A stretch of DNA of 35,960 nt from Saccharofermentans sp. Its GTDB lineage: Bacteria; Bacillota; Clostridia; Saccharofermentanales; Saccharofermentanaceae. The translations under genes were made by a program, and so were the position numbers. Positions 15,168 through 23,520 of the stretch are shown piece by piece. The stretch is taken from NCBI GenBank assembly GCA_024685385.1, contig JAIKVV010000014.1, positions 1 through 35,960 on the forward strand, given 5' to 3'. Numbering within the stretch: position 1 is the stretch's first letter; each line of letters opens with the position of its first letter. The notes under the pieces were generated by a model. The model was not told where the DNA came from and did no database searches. It was given only the letters and a program-made list of their open reading frames with translations.

Positions 15168-18116
15168 TCAGCGGAAAGCAACCTCGACCAGGTGAACCTT
15201 TCCGTCTTCGAATACCGGTATCTCCGTTCCTTCGATCTTATTGCCGTCACACTCGATATCGACGCCCTCGGCCGTTCTTCTGAAGCCTTCGGACTTGTTG
15301 ATGTGGATCTTGTAAGAACATCTTTCGGTCGTTATCTCAACTCGGATGTCCTTATCTTCCTTGCGCAGGATCGGCTTCATGTCGAGATGGTCTGCAGTAA
15401 ATTCAACGCCGAAGCACTGGAAGAGGCAAAGGAGCAGCCAGGTTGATGTGCCTGAAAGCGTGGGTCCTATGTTCTCTCCGGAATCGCTGTTGTTATACTG
15501 TGTGCACCATCTGGGATTGCCGCATACCGTGAAGGGGGACTTCAAGGTCCTGAAAGGCAATATCCTGTCGATGATCCAATAAGCAGTATCTGCAAGACGC
15601 TCTGCCAACGCAGGATCAGAAACGGTCTTGGCATTCTTCAGCATGGCGGATGCCGCCATCATGTTGGCGTGCTTGAATACGCCGCCGTTCTCGCGGTCTC
15701 CCGGATAGTAGAGCATGACGTCTATCTTGGGCGCGATCTTGGGATAATCAACGGTTGAACAGAGCCTGTATCCGTAAGGTGACTTAAGATACTTGTCGAT
15801 GCTGTCGAGCATCGTCTCTATCTGCTTCTCGTCGGCGCATCCTGAAAGGAGTGCCCATGAGAAGGAATTGAGGAAATATGTTCCGGGCGCATCTTCTACG
15901 GCAAGGCCGTCTCCTGCGGCTCCGAGATAATCAAGTTCGGGCTTGTCCTTCCTGTTGAAGAGGACTCTTGCATAGAAATCTCCTTTCCATGCATTCTCTC
16001 TTAAGCCTTCTTTTACAGTTTCGGAAAGCTTCGAAAGTTCTTCAGCATAAGCCGTATCTCCCGAAAGTTCGAAAAGGGTCTTGGCCGCATCTACTGCAAC
16101 CTTTAAGAGGAAGCCGTTCATTACGGATTCGGAATATTCGGACTCAAAAGGCTCCTCGCCGTATCTTCCGCCTGACTTAGCCAGCTGCTCTTTATACTTT
16201 TCGATCTTATCCGCGCCGCTGATGCAGTCGGGATCGACTCTCAAACAATCGTTCCAGTCTGCCCTGTCGATGAGAGGGATGCCGTGGGATCCCACAGAGA
16301 TCTTTGCGCTGTATGTGATTATCGCCTTGATCGTCTCAAGAAGAGTCCTCTTCTCATCCGATCCTGCAACGGCGAAATCCTCCTTGAGGAAATCGATGTC
16401 TCCCGTAAGGCTTATGTAACGGTCTAAAGCCTGCAAAAGCCAGAGGGCATCATCCGACCACCAGCCGGGTTCCTTGCCCTTCCAGTAGAAATTGTGGTTT
16501 GCATAACCTTCGCTGTAAACGTTTTCGATCCACTCGCGGAGGAGACTCTTTATAAAGTCTGTGCGGCCCATTCCGGCGAAATAATACATGGAAGCAAAGA
16601 TATCCTGTATCTCACGGAAGCCGATCTCCCTGTAACCCTTCTGTGTCCAGTCCAAAGACCTTGATACGAAGGTCTGATAGAAGACCTGGAAAGGCAGGTT
16701 GTTGTTGACATACGCTTCGAAATCGGAATCAGCGGAAGATATCTTCATGTAGGAAGAATAGCTGTCCGCAAAATCACATACGAAAGCATAATCCTTAGCG
16801 AGCGCATCCTTGTCTTTGTAGCAGGCGATGAGCTTTTCGGCTTCGACCTTGCTCGTCACGTCAACCACATAATTTTCGTTGACGGCATCGGAAGAAAGAC
16901 AGGTAAAGTTATCTGCCCTTACGGATTCGCCCTTTGCGATCGAAAAAGGAGTGGAAACCGCAAAGAAGCCGGGACCCTTTCTCGAAGGAGCGCAAGCCAA
17001 AGGAAATATGAACTCGGGATCAGAAAGTGTTCCGTTGCCTACGAAATCATCAAATCTTGCGCAGTACTCATCAGGGAAGATCGTCTCATCCCCCTTATGA
17101 AGCATTGCAACATGGAATCTTATGTTTCCCTTTGTCCACTTGGGATTGGGATTAAAGCTAATGGCTCTGAAATTATCTTCTTCGTCAAAATAGACTTCGG
17201 ACTGGGCAACTACCGTGGAGAAGATGACATCTTCTCTCAGGGCGTGAACCTCATCAGTTCCGAACATTCCGGTATATACGATGCGAAGATCCATATCCTC
17301 GCCGGAATCGTTTGTAATGTCTATCATCTGGGCTTCGGATGCCAGGGGAAGGCCTTCCTTTGCGGGCAGGATAAAGATGGTCCTTTTGACCTTAAGTCCG
17401 TTATCCAGCTCATATTCGATGACGGTCCTGTTCTGGGAATGGGTGGTCCTTACGGACTTTAACCCCTCTGCCTTTGCAAGACCCGAATAGAAGATCTTTT
17501 TGCCGTCCTTTACGAGATAGAACTGGCGGTTAGCGGGGAAACCGTTCTCCTCGGGAAGATAATCCCACTTTGTAGCCAGAACCTGCGTGTCGGCATGAGC
17601 GCGGAAACATCCGCCTCCCAGCATTCCGACGGCGCTCTTGGGCGTGCTCTGCAAGGGCCTGGGCGAACCGATCCTGTTGCCTATGAGCATGTTCGTATAG
17701 AAGTGGGGACCCGGTGCGGGCGTTGCGGGATCGAATGTAAGTTCTCCCTTGTCATTAAGGATGCCGCCCCAGGAAGAAGCGGAACCGATCATTGAAGCGG
17801 CTGCTTCTGATGAGACATCACATTCTTCCACTCTTCCGTCTTTGGCCTTGAGGATCTTATCTTTAAGGAAGAGGATGCTGTAGCCTTCTCCCGTCAATTC
17901 GTCTATCAGATCCGAATATTCGGACGATGCCGCTATCACGCGGATGAGCGGTGAATCAAACTTAAGTCCTGCTGCTCCGATCACAACAGGTTCTTTGCCG
18001 AAAGAAACGAATTGAGCCGATACTCCCCCTCCGGTCGATCCTTCTCCGAATCTTTCTTTAAGAACATCAGCGGCAGTAATCTTCTGACCTCTTGCCGTCT
18101 GTCCGTAATAACCCAT
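15168..18116 (-). CDS. Cellodextrin phosphorylase (GH94)
   Basis: Predicted to split cellodextrins of three or more glucose units with phosphate, giving glucose 1-phosphate and a shorter chain, in the cytosol. The sequence follows Clostridium thermocellum cellodextrin phosphorylase along most of its length as I recall it: APGPHFYTNMLIGNR, STPKSAVG, NGFPANRQFYL, YTGMFGT, QKGYREIGFREIQDIFASMYYF, NSDSGENIGPTLSG. The GH94 acid motif is DWND at 620-623. Length 982 matches this subgroup rather than the ~810-residue cellobiose enzymes. The frame continues upstream to 18179, but GGAGG at 18128-18124 is seven bases from the ATG at 18116, which is therefore chosen. No signal peptide. A hairpin with a U-run separates it from the upstream cellobiose phosphorylase gene. 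Confidence 0.92.
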   Translation of the reverse strand: MGYYGQTARGQKITAADVLKERFGEGSTGGGVSAQFVSFGKEPVVIGAAGLKFDSPLIRVIAASSEYSDLIDELTGEGYSILFLKDKILKAKDGRVEECDVSSEAAASMIGSASSWGGILNDKGELTFDPATPAPGPHFYTNMLIGNRIGSPRPLQSTPKSAVGMLGGGCFRAHADTQVLATKWDYLPEENGFPANRQFYLVKDGKKIFYSGLAKAEGLKSVRTTHSQNRTVIEYELDNGLKVKRTIFILPAKEGLPLASEAQMIDITNDSGEDMDLRIVYTGMFGTDEVHALREDVIFSTVVAQSEVYFDEEDNFRAISFNPNPKWTKGNIRFHVAMLHKGDETIFPDEYCARFDDFVGNGTLSDPEFIFPLACAPSRKGPGFFAVSTPFSIAKGESVRADNFTCLSSDAVNENYVVDVTSKVEAEKLIACYKDKDALAKDYAFVCDFADSYSSYMKISSADSDFEAYVNNNLPFQVFYQTFVSRSLDWTQKGYREIGFREIQDIFASMYYFAGMGRTDFIKSLLREWIENVYSEGYANHNFYWKGKEPGWWSDDALWLLQALDRYISLTGDIDFLKEDFAVAGSDEKRTLLETIKAIITYSAKISVGSHGIPLIDRADWNDCLRVDPDCISGADKIEKYKEQLAKSGGRYGEEPFESEYSESVMNGFLLKVAVDAAKTLFELSGDTAYAEELSKLSETVKEGLRENAWKGDFYARVLFNRKDKPELDYLGAAGDGLAVEDAPGTYFLNSFSWALLSGCADEKQIETMLDSIDKYLKSPYGYRLCSTVDYPKIAPKIDVMLYYPGDRENGGVFKHANMMAASAMLKNAKTVSDPALAERLADTAYWIIDRILPFRTLKSPFTVCGNPRWCTQYNNSDSGENIGPTLSGTSTWLLLCLFQCFGVEFTADHLDMKPILRKEDKDIRVEITTERCSYKIHINKSEGFRRTAEGVDIECDGNKIEGTEIPVFEDGKVHLVEVAFR

Positions 18117-18131
18117 ATACATACCTCCGTT

Positions 18132-18176
18132 ATCGGGAAAAAGCCCCGCCTCTCTCATCGAGGGCGGGACCCCGAT
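18132..18176 (-). terminator. Intercistronic terminator/attenuator-like hairpin between the two phosphorylase genes
   Basis: On the minus strand, an inner GC-rich stem (bases 18168-18160 with 18152-18145, one bulge) is followed by a run of five U (18142-18138). An outer stem, ATCGGG (18176-18171) with CCCGAT (18137-18132), encloses both the inner stem and the U-run and ends three bases before the GGAGG of the downstream gene. It could lower expression of the second gene relative to the first, protect mRNA ends, or act as a switch. Confidence 0.6.
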
Positions 18177-18197
18177 CAATTCTCCAAAGATTTAAAC

Positions 18198-20681
18198 TTA
18201 ACCGAGGATGACCTCGACTTTATGAACGTTGCCGTCGCCTGCGGCAGGAACCACACATCCTTCTACGGGGACGCCGTCAAGAGTCATGGACTTGACGCCC
18301 TTGCAGACGTGATCCGGATTCTTGATGTCGATCTCGTATGTTGCGCCTCTGAACTGACGCGTTGCCTTGAAGCCGTCCCAAGCGGAAGGGATGGAAGGAT
18401 CGATCTTAAGTCCGTCGAAATCAGCCATGATACCGAGGATGTACTGTGAGATCGCAACCATGTTCCATGCAGCGGTACCGGTAAGCCAGGAGTTCTTGCC
18501 CTGACCGAAATTGTCTCCGGTCCTTCCGATGTCGGAACCTGCATCCTTACCGCCGATCATCTGACCGTAAACGTAAGGCTCTGTCTTATGGATGTCGGAT
18601 GTCTCCTCGGTAAATGCGGGAGCTATCTCCGAATAGTACTTGAATGCCTGGTCGCCCTGACCTGCATAAGCTGCGGCGCAGATGATCCATGCGTTGTTGT
18701 GCGTGAAGATGCCTGCGTTCTCCTTATATCCGCCGGGATATGTGGAGATCTCACCGTACTGGATGTAGTACTTGGTGAAAGCAGGATTGTTGAGAACGAG
18801 ACCGTACTTGGTATTGAGCCTCTCATCGATCGATGCAAGAGTCTTCATGTCACAGCCCTGATCCTTGCCGATCTCGGACATGATGGCAAAGCCCTGGGGC
18901 TCGATGAAGATCTGGCCTTCCTCGCACTCCCTGGAACCCATCTTATCGCCGTTGGCATCGTAAGCTCTCAAGAACCAGTCACCGTCCCATGCGGATTCCA
19001 TGATGTTCTTCTTCATCTTGTCGATCTCGGACTGAGCCTTTGCAGCTTCCTCGTCCTTGCCCAGATGCTTTAAGATCTCGACATAGTTGGGGCCTGCATA
19101 TGTAAAGAGAGTTGCGACCATTACGGACTCTGCAACCTTGGAATAACCGCCCTCAGCCTCAAACTTGGGGTTGGTATAGGTCTGGAAGGATTCGCCGGGC
19201 GTGTCGGAGTAGCAGGAAAGATTGATGCAGTCGTTCCAGTCTGCTCTCATTGCCAGAGGAAGTCCGTGAGGACCTAAGTTGTTTACGATGTGATAGAAGG
19301 ATACATCGAGGTGATCGAGCATCGGCTTTGCGGCGGATACATCGTTATCGTAAGGAACCGGTTCATCCAGGATGGACCAGTCGCCTGTCTCCTTGATGTA
19401 GGCGGAAACTGAGAGGATGAGCCAGAGCGGATCGTCCGAGAAGTCGCCGCCGATGTCGGAATTACCCTTCTTCGTGAGGGGCTGATACTGGTGATAGCAT
19501 CCGCCGTCGGGGAACTGGGTGGAAGCGATGTCGATTACTCTTTCCTTTGCTCTGTCGGGGATCTGGTGAACGAATCCCAGGATATCCTGGTTGGAATCCC
19601 TGAAGCCCATTCCGCGGCCGATTCCGGACTCGAAATAGGATGCGGATCTTGAAAGGTTAAAGGTAACCATGCACTGATACTGGTTCCAGATGTTTACCAT
19701 CCTGTTGACCTTGTCATCAGGGGTTGCGACATTGAGTATTCCGAGGAGCTTATCCCAGTAAGCTGCAAGTTCTGCCATGCCGTCGGCAAACTTTTCGGGA
19801 GTATCGAACTTGGCGATCATCTCTTCGGCCTTGACCTTGTTGATCGTCTTGCCGTCTGCTTCAAACTTCTGGTCAACGGGCATCTCGACATAACCCAGAA
19901 CGAATACGAGAGTCTTGGATTCGCCGGGAGCCAGAGAAATCTTCTTGTAGTGGGAAGCGATGGGAGCCCAGCCGTCAGCAAAGGAATCGTTGGCCTTGCC
20001 TGCCATGACTGCCTGGGGCTTATCGAAACCGTTGTAAAGACCTATGAAAGAGTCCCTGTCCGTATCGTAACCGTCGATCTCGTCGTTAACGGAATAGAAA
20101 GCATAGTGATTGCGGCGGTCCCTGTATTCGGTCTTGTGATAGATGACCGATCCTTTTACCTCGACACGGCCCGTGGAGAAATTGCGCTGGAAGTTGTTGC
20201 TGTCATCCTGCGCATCCCAGAGACACCATTCTGCGAATGAGAAGAGGGAAAATTCCTTGGCCTCGCCTGACTCATTGGTCAGAACAAGCTGCTGGACTTC
20301 TCCGTCGAAATCCTGGGGTACGAAGAAAGTAGCTTCTGCCTTAAGACCGTTCTTCTTGCCCGAGATGACGGTATAGCCCATGCCGTGACGGCACTCGTAT
20401 TCGTCAAGCTCTGTCTTGACGGGAGACCAGCCGGGGTTCCAGACTGTGCCGTTATCATTGATATAGAAATATCTTCCGCCCATATCGATAGGGACATTAT
20501 TGTATCTGTAGCGGGTAATCCTGCGCAGACGTGCATCCTTATAGAAACTGTAGCCGCCTGCCGTATTGGAGATCAGCGAGAAGAACGCCTGTGTTCCGAG
20601 GTAGTTGATCCAGGGATAAGGGGTCCTGGGTGAAGAAATGACATATTCCTTCTTAACATCATCAAAATGTCCAAATTTCAT
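18198..20681 (-). CDS. cbp: Cellobiose phosphorylase (GH94)
   Basis: Converts cellobiose plus phosphate to glucose 1-phosphate and glucose, saving an ATP compared with hydrolysis. The 827 residues follow C. thermocellum cellobiose phosphorylase almost throughout, from MKFGHFDD and [14 protein letters not shown] to the C-terminal HKVEVILG. Other matching segments are [23 protein letters not shown] (split by a short variable stretch from the front), [15 protein letters not shown] and the catalytic-acid motif DWND (481-484, probably Asp484). No signal peptide, so cytosolic. ATG at 20681 has GGAGG eight bases upstream. It heads the phosphorylase operon, followed by cellodextrin phosphorylase and perhaps hprK. 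The 170 bases upstream are AT-rich and hold the terminator of the preceding gene; I see no convincing -35/-10 pair or cre box. Confidence 0.95.
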   Translation of the reverse strand: MKFGHFDDVKKEYVISSPRTPYPWINYLGTQAFFSLISNTAGGYSFYKDARLRRITRYRYNNVPIDMGGRYFYINDNGTVWNPGWSPVKTELDEYECRHGMGYTVISGKKNGLKAEATFFVPQDFDGEVQQLVLTNESGEAKEFSLFSFAEWCLWDAQDDSNNFQRNFSTGRVEVKGSVIYHKTEYRDRRNHYAFYSVNDEIDGYDTDRDSFIGLYNGFDKPQAVMAGKANDSFADGWAPIASHYKKISLAPGESKTLVFVLGYVEMPVDQKFEADGKTINKVKAEEMIAKFDTPEKFADGMAELAAYWDKLLGILNVATPDDKVNRMVNIWNQYQCMVTFNLSRSASYFESGIGRGMGFRDSNQDILGFVHQIPDRAKERVIDIASTQFPDGGCYHQYQPLTKKGNSDIGGDFSDDPLWLILSVSAYIKETGDWSILDEPVPYDNDVSAAKPMLDHLDVSFYHIVNNLGPHGLPLAMRADWNDCINLSCYSDTPGESFQTYTNPKFEAEGGYSKVAESVMVATLFTYAGPNYVEILKHLGKDEEAAKAQSEIDKMKKNIMESAWDGDWFLRAYDANGDKMGSRECEEGQIFIEPQGFAIMSEIGKDQGCDMKTLASIDERLNTKYGLVLNNPAFTKYYIQYGEISTYPGGYKENAGIFTHNNAWIICAAAYAGQGDQAFKYYSEIAPAFTEETSDIHKTEPYVYGQMIGGKDAGSDIGRTGDNFGQGKNSWLTGTAAWNMVAISQYILGIMADFDGLKIDPSIPSAWDGFKATRQFRGATYEIDIKNPDHVCKGVKSMTLDGVPVEGCVVPAAGDGNVHKVEVILG

Positions 20682-20792
20682 GGTGTTGCCTCCGTGGGTT
20701 GTTTTTTACTGAAAAGTCCCTTAATTCTACACCATTTTTAAGCTCATATGTTTACATTTCGGGTGCATATCTTTACTTAATTGTTAATAATC

Positions 20793-20832
20793 AAAAAATA
20801 AAAGAGGCCGTCCTTTCTTGAGGACAGCCCCT
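20793..20832 (-). terminator. Rho-independent terminator after the sugar-binding lipoprotein gene
   Basis: Read on the minus strand, a 12-base stem (20832-20821 with 20814-20803, with G-U pairs) and a six-base loop are followed by a U-rich tail of TTTATTTTTTG (20803-20793). It lies 23 bases after the stop of the lipoprotein gene and insulates the phosphorylase operon that follows. Confidence 0.85.
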
Positions 20833-20854
20833 GCATTTCAGTATCTGTAAGATG

Positions 20855-22282
20855 TCATTCCGAAGGCGTTAAGACCCCCAGATCTTCCACCGCAGCCTTG
20901 AATGCGGCTTCGGCCTGGGCTATGGTATCCACCTTGCCGTCGCAATAGGCCGAAACTGCCGAAGTCCATGCGGTGTTGATGTATTCGTCATCCTCCTGGA
21001 CATGGGAAAGATCCAGCGCATTTGCCGCTTTAATGAAAACGGGAAGGGGGTTCTGTCCGCCCAGGCTCTCGAACTCGAAAGCAGGATCGGTGGACATGCC
21101 CAGCATGACCTTCTTGTTGTTGACGAATTCTCCTGATGCCGCCATATCGGCAAGATTCTTTTCGTTGATGCAAAGATCCCTGATGACCCTGGCCGCAGAC
21201 GCCTTCATGTCACAATACTTCGTGGCAGCTATCCAGGTTCCGCCGAGATAGGAAGGAGCCGGAGCTTCAACGACAGCCCACTCGCCCGATGTCTTGTTGG
21301 ATCCGTCGGCAAATCCCATGGAATATTTAATGGTCTGCAGGGACCCGAAATATGCCAGGACCTTGTGGTTCGTCATGTTCTTGGACCAGGCAGCCGATCC
21401 CTGGGTCGTTCCTGCCGTCAGATTTTCGCCGGTGAGGATCTTGGCAAAGTTCAGATATTCCTCCATGACGGGATCGATCTTGAGCTCGTTGCCGACGATC
21501 CAGCCCTGGGAGCGGTTGTTGAGGAAGAATCTCCATACGTCATCCGTGCCGGAGATCATCTTGACCTGACCGTTCGTTGCCTTATCGACCTTCCTTGCGG
21601 TATCAAGGAAAGTATCCCAGTCCTTAAAGTAAGGTGCGACTTCATCGGGTTCCGAAACACCCAATACTTCCTTCGCAACCTCTTTGTTGTAGATGACGCC
21701 GCAGGGGCATGCCTGCCAGGAAAGGCCTTTTACGATACCGTCCCTGTCGGTTCCCGTCCTAACGACATAATCATAGGACTGGTCCATGAATTCATCGTAG
21801 GCTATGCCGAGATTGTTAAGAGGGATCACATTTTCCGAATTAAGATATTTCTTCGCAGAATCTGCCCCGAAAAAGAAAAGGTCGGGGGCATTTTCTCCCG
21901 ATGCCAAAGCCCTGTCCAAGAGTCCCGGGTATGCGGCAGCTCCCGAAGACACCTGCTTCTTGAAAGAGATGTCGCTGTATTTTTCGATGAGATTTACGCC
22001 TTCCTTGTTCCAGCCCCAGATCAGGAGCGATCCGTCTTCTCCTTCATCAGAGACTTTCTGGGCTTTGAGTTCCGTATAAGATGAGGGTCCTGCGGCCTCC
22101 TTGGTTACGGCCGTCGATTCCTTGCTTGGATCTGATTCCGCGGGAAGAGTCGTAACCCTTGTTGCTTCCGTTCCGCCTCCGCTTGTTTCAGAAGGCTTGA
22201 TCTGAGCCTCACTGCAGGCGGATATTACGGCTGCAGACAAAGACAGCAGCAATATCGAAGCTATTATCTTAACTTTACTCAT
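20855..22282 (-). CDS. ABC transporter solute-binding lipoprotein, family 1 (probable sugar/oligosaccharide)
   Basis: A type II signal peptide (KVKIIASILLLSLSAAVISAC) puts the lipidated cysteine at Cys23, so the 475-residue protein is anchored outside the membrane. A Ser/Thr/Glu-rich linker (about 24-75) leads to a two-lobed family 1 binding fold of the maltose/oligosaccharide class, with LLIWGWNKEGV, LSWQACPCGVIYNKEV and VEAPAPSYLGGTWIAATKY. Standing directly upstream of the cellobiose and cellodextrin phosphorylases, it plausibly binds cello-oligosaccharides, but that is inferred from position. The two permeases and ATPase that such a protein needs are not in the window. ATG at 22282 with GGGAGG upstream. 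It lies 33 bases after the next lipoprotein gene. Confidence 0.85.
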   Translation of the reverse strand: MSKVKIIASILLLSLSAAVISACSEAQIKPSETSGGGTEATRVTTLPAESDPSKESTAVTKEAAGPSSYTELKAQKVSDEGEDGSLLIWGWNKEGVNLIEKYSDISFKKQVSSGAAAYPGLLDRALASGENAPDLFFFGADSAKKYLNSENVIPLNNLGIAYDEFMDQSYDYVVRTGTDRDGIVKGLSWQACPCGVIYNKEVAKEVLGVSEPDEVAPYFKDWDTFLDTARKVDKATNGQVKMISGTDDVWRFFLNNRSQGWIVGNELKIDPVMEEYLNFAKILTGENLTAGTTQGSAAWSKNMTNHKVLAYFGSLQTIKYSMGFADGSNKTSGEWAVVEAPAPSYLGGTWIAATKYCDMKASAARVIRDLCINEKNLADMAASGEFVNNKKVMLGMSTDPAFEFESLGGQNPLPVFIKAANALDLSHVQEDDEYINTAWTSAVSAYCDGKVDTIAQAEAAFKAAVEDLGVLTPSE

Positions 22283-22315
22283 TTATCTTTATCCTCCCCG
22301 GGACATAAGTCCCAA

Positions 22316-23446
22316 TTACTCTTCGATCCGGAATACGATCTTTCCGAAAGAATTCAGGTAAGAAGCATAAATCTTCAGATCAACCGTGGTATGACAGGGC
22401 TTTCCGTCGACGGTGCCGTAGATCTCGGCCGGAACTGTCTCGGCGCCTGCTTTCTGGGCTGCGATGAAGATTATCTTTACTTCATGCTCAACCTTATCAT
22501 CCGGGCTCTTCTTGTCATCATTATCCTTTTTGTCAGACTTGGCATCCGTATTATCCTTGTTGTCCTTATTCTCCTGAGCCTCAGTCTCTCCGGATACATC
22601 CTGATCATCAGCAGTTTGAGCGGGAACATCTTCATCCTGCTTGTCACCGCCGTCAGCATCCTCAACGGGATTCATGTATGCATAGAGCAGTTTTTCTCCA
22701 AGCACTTTGGTCAGGGCATCCGTATCTGAAGTTACGGCATCTATCGTAAGATACTGTCCCGTGAGCATGTCAAAGGTCGAATAATCCGTTGCTTCTTCGA
22801 CGATCCCGTCAGGTCCCGTAACCGAATAATGCATTATCACTGACAGGAGCCTTCCGTTGTCGGAATAAGACATCTCCTGGGATACTTCATATCTCTCGTC
22901 GGAAAGACCTGTCAGATAGCTTGCGGCAAGAGCTTTTTCGTAGTAGGAAGCATATGCTCCGTCAGCCTTCTTTGAGAAGACATTGAGCATGCAGTTTACG
23001 GCTTCCTGGATGTTCTTGTTTTCGCATTCGACCCTTATGGTATTGCCTTCGTATTTAACGAGCGCCATGCCCTTGGGATCGTCTCCGGTCTGACTGAATT
23101 CTTCAACATAGACCTTGAAGGAGTTGCCTATCTCCTCATCTGTCAGGAAGGAAAAATCCACTCTCTGCGGTTCGGGTGTCGGCGTGGGTGTCGGAGTGGG
23201 GGTAGGCGTTGCCGTGGGCTCGGCAGAAGTCGCCTCCGTTATCTCTTCCGCAGGCTCCGTAGCAAGAGTAGTCCCGGAAGTTTCCTCAGTTACTTTTGTA
23301 TCCGAAACGGAATTGCCGAGATCCTTAAGGCCGTCATTCAGTCTGTCGATATTAACCGTGCAGGCCGTAAGGACTGCCGTGCCTATCAAGCTCGCGCAGA
23401 TGACGCAGGATATGAATCTTCCCAGATCTTTATGTAATCTTTTCAT
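22316..23446 (-). CDS. Lipoprotein with a RsiV/DUF3298-like domain and low-complexity insert
   Basis: The lipobox LTAC puts the modified cysteine at Cys29. An acidic Thr/Glu-rich stretch and a (TP)6 repeat (about 80-91) form the linker. Residues ~95-250 read like the DUF4163/DUF3298 extracellular domain found in RsiV and related lipoproteins (YEVSQEMSYSDNGRLLSV, then DYSTFDMLTGQYLTIDAV); I give this moderate weight. Residues ~255-315 form an unusual run of Asp, Lys, Asn and Glu (for instance KDNKDNTDAKSDKKDNDDKK), then the protein ends in a short beta-rich segment. ATG at 23446 with GGAGGTGGAG just upstream. Function unknown; it sits between the CbiG-like gene and the sugar-binding lipoprotein gene. 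Confidence 0.75.
   Translation of the reverse strand: MKRLHKDLGRFISCVICASLIGTAVLTACTVNIDRLNDGLKDLGNSVSDTKVTEETSGTTLATEPAEEITEATSAEPTATPTPTPTPTPTPEPQRVDFSFLTDEEIGNSFKVYVEEFSQTGDDPKGMALVKYEGNTIRVECENKNIQEAVNCMLNVFSKKADGAYASYYEKALAASYLTGLSDERYEVSQEMSYSDNGRLLSVIMHYSVTGPDGIVEEATDYSTFDMLTGQYLTIDAVTSDTDALTKVLGEKLLYAYMNPVEDADGGDKQDEDVPAQTADDQDVSGETEAQENKDNKDNTDAKSDKKDNDDKKSPDDKVEHEVKIIFIAAQKAGAETVPAEIYGTVDGKPCHTTVDLKIYASYLNSFGKIVFRIEE
23168..23215. repeat. Dinucleotide-codon repeat coding for Thr-Pro
   Basis: Alternating Thr and Pro codons (minus strand) give a short tandem repeat of six-base units with varied third positions, coding the TP linker of the lipoprotein. Such repeats can change length by slippage. 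Because a whole unit is six bases, gain or loss of a unit keeps the frame. Confidence 0.7.
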
Positions 23447-23520
23447 TTCTCCACCTCCGGCATAGTTTTCCGAACCTTGTTGACTTTTTATCTTGTGTTA
23501 ATGATATCACTGTTTGACAC

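Noticed and set aside
20740..20760. Possible catabolite-responsive (cre) site upstream of cellobiose phosphorylase (ATGTAAACATATGAG on the minus strand)
   Set aside because: The central CG of cre is CA and the right half does not match; too weak to call.
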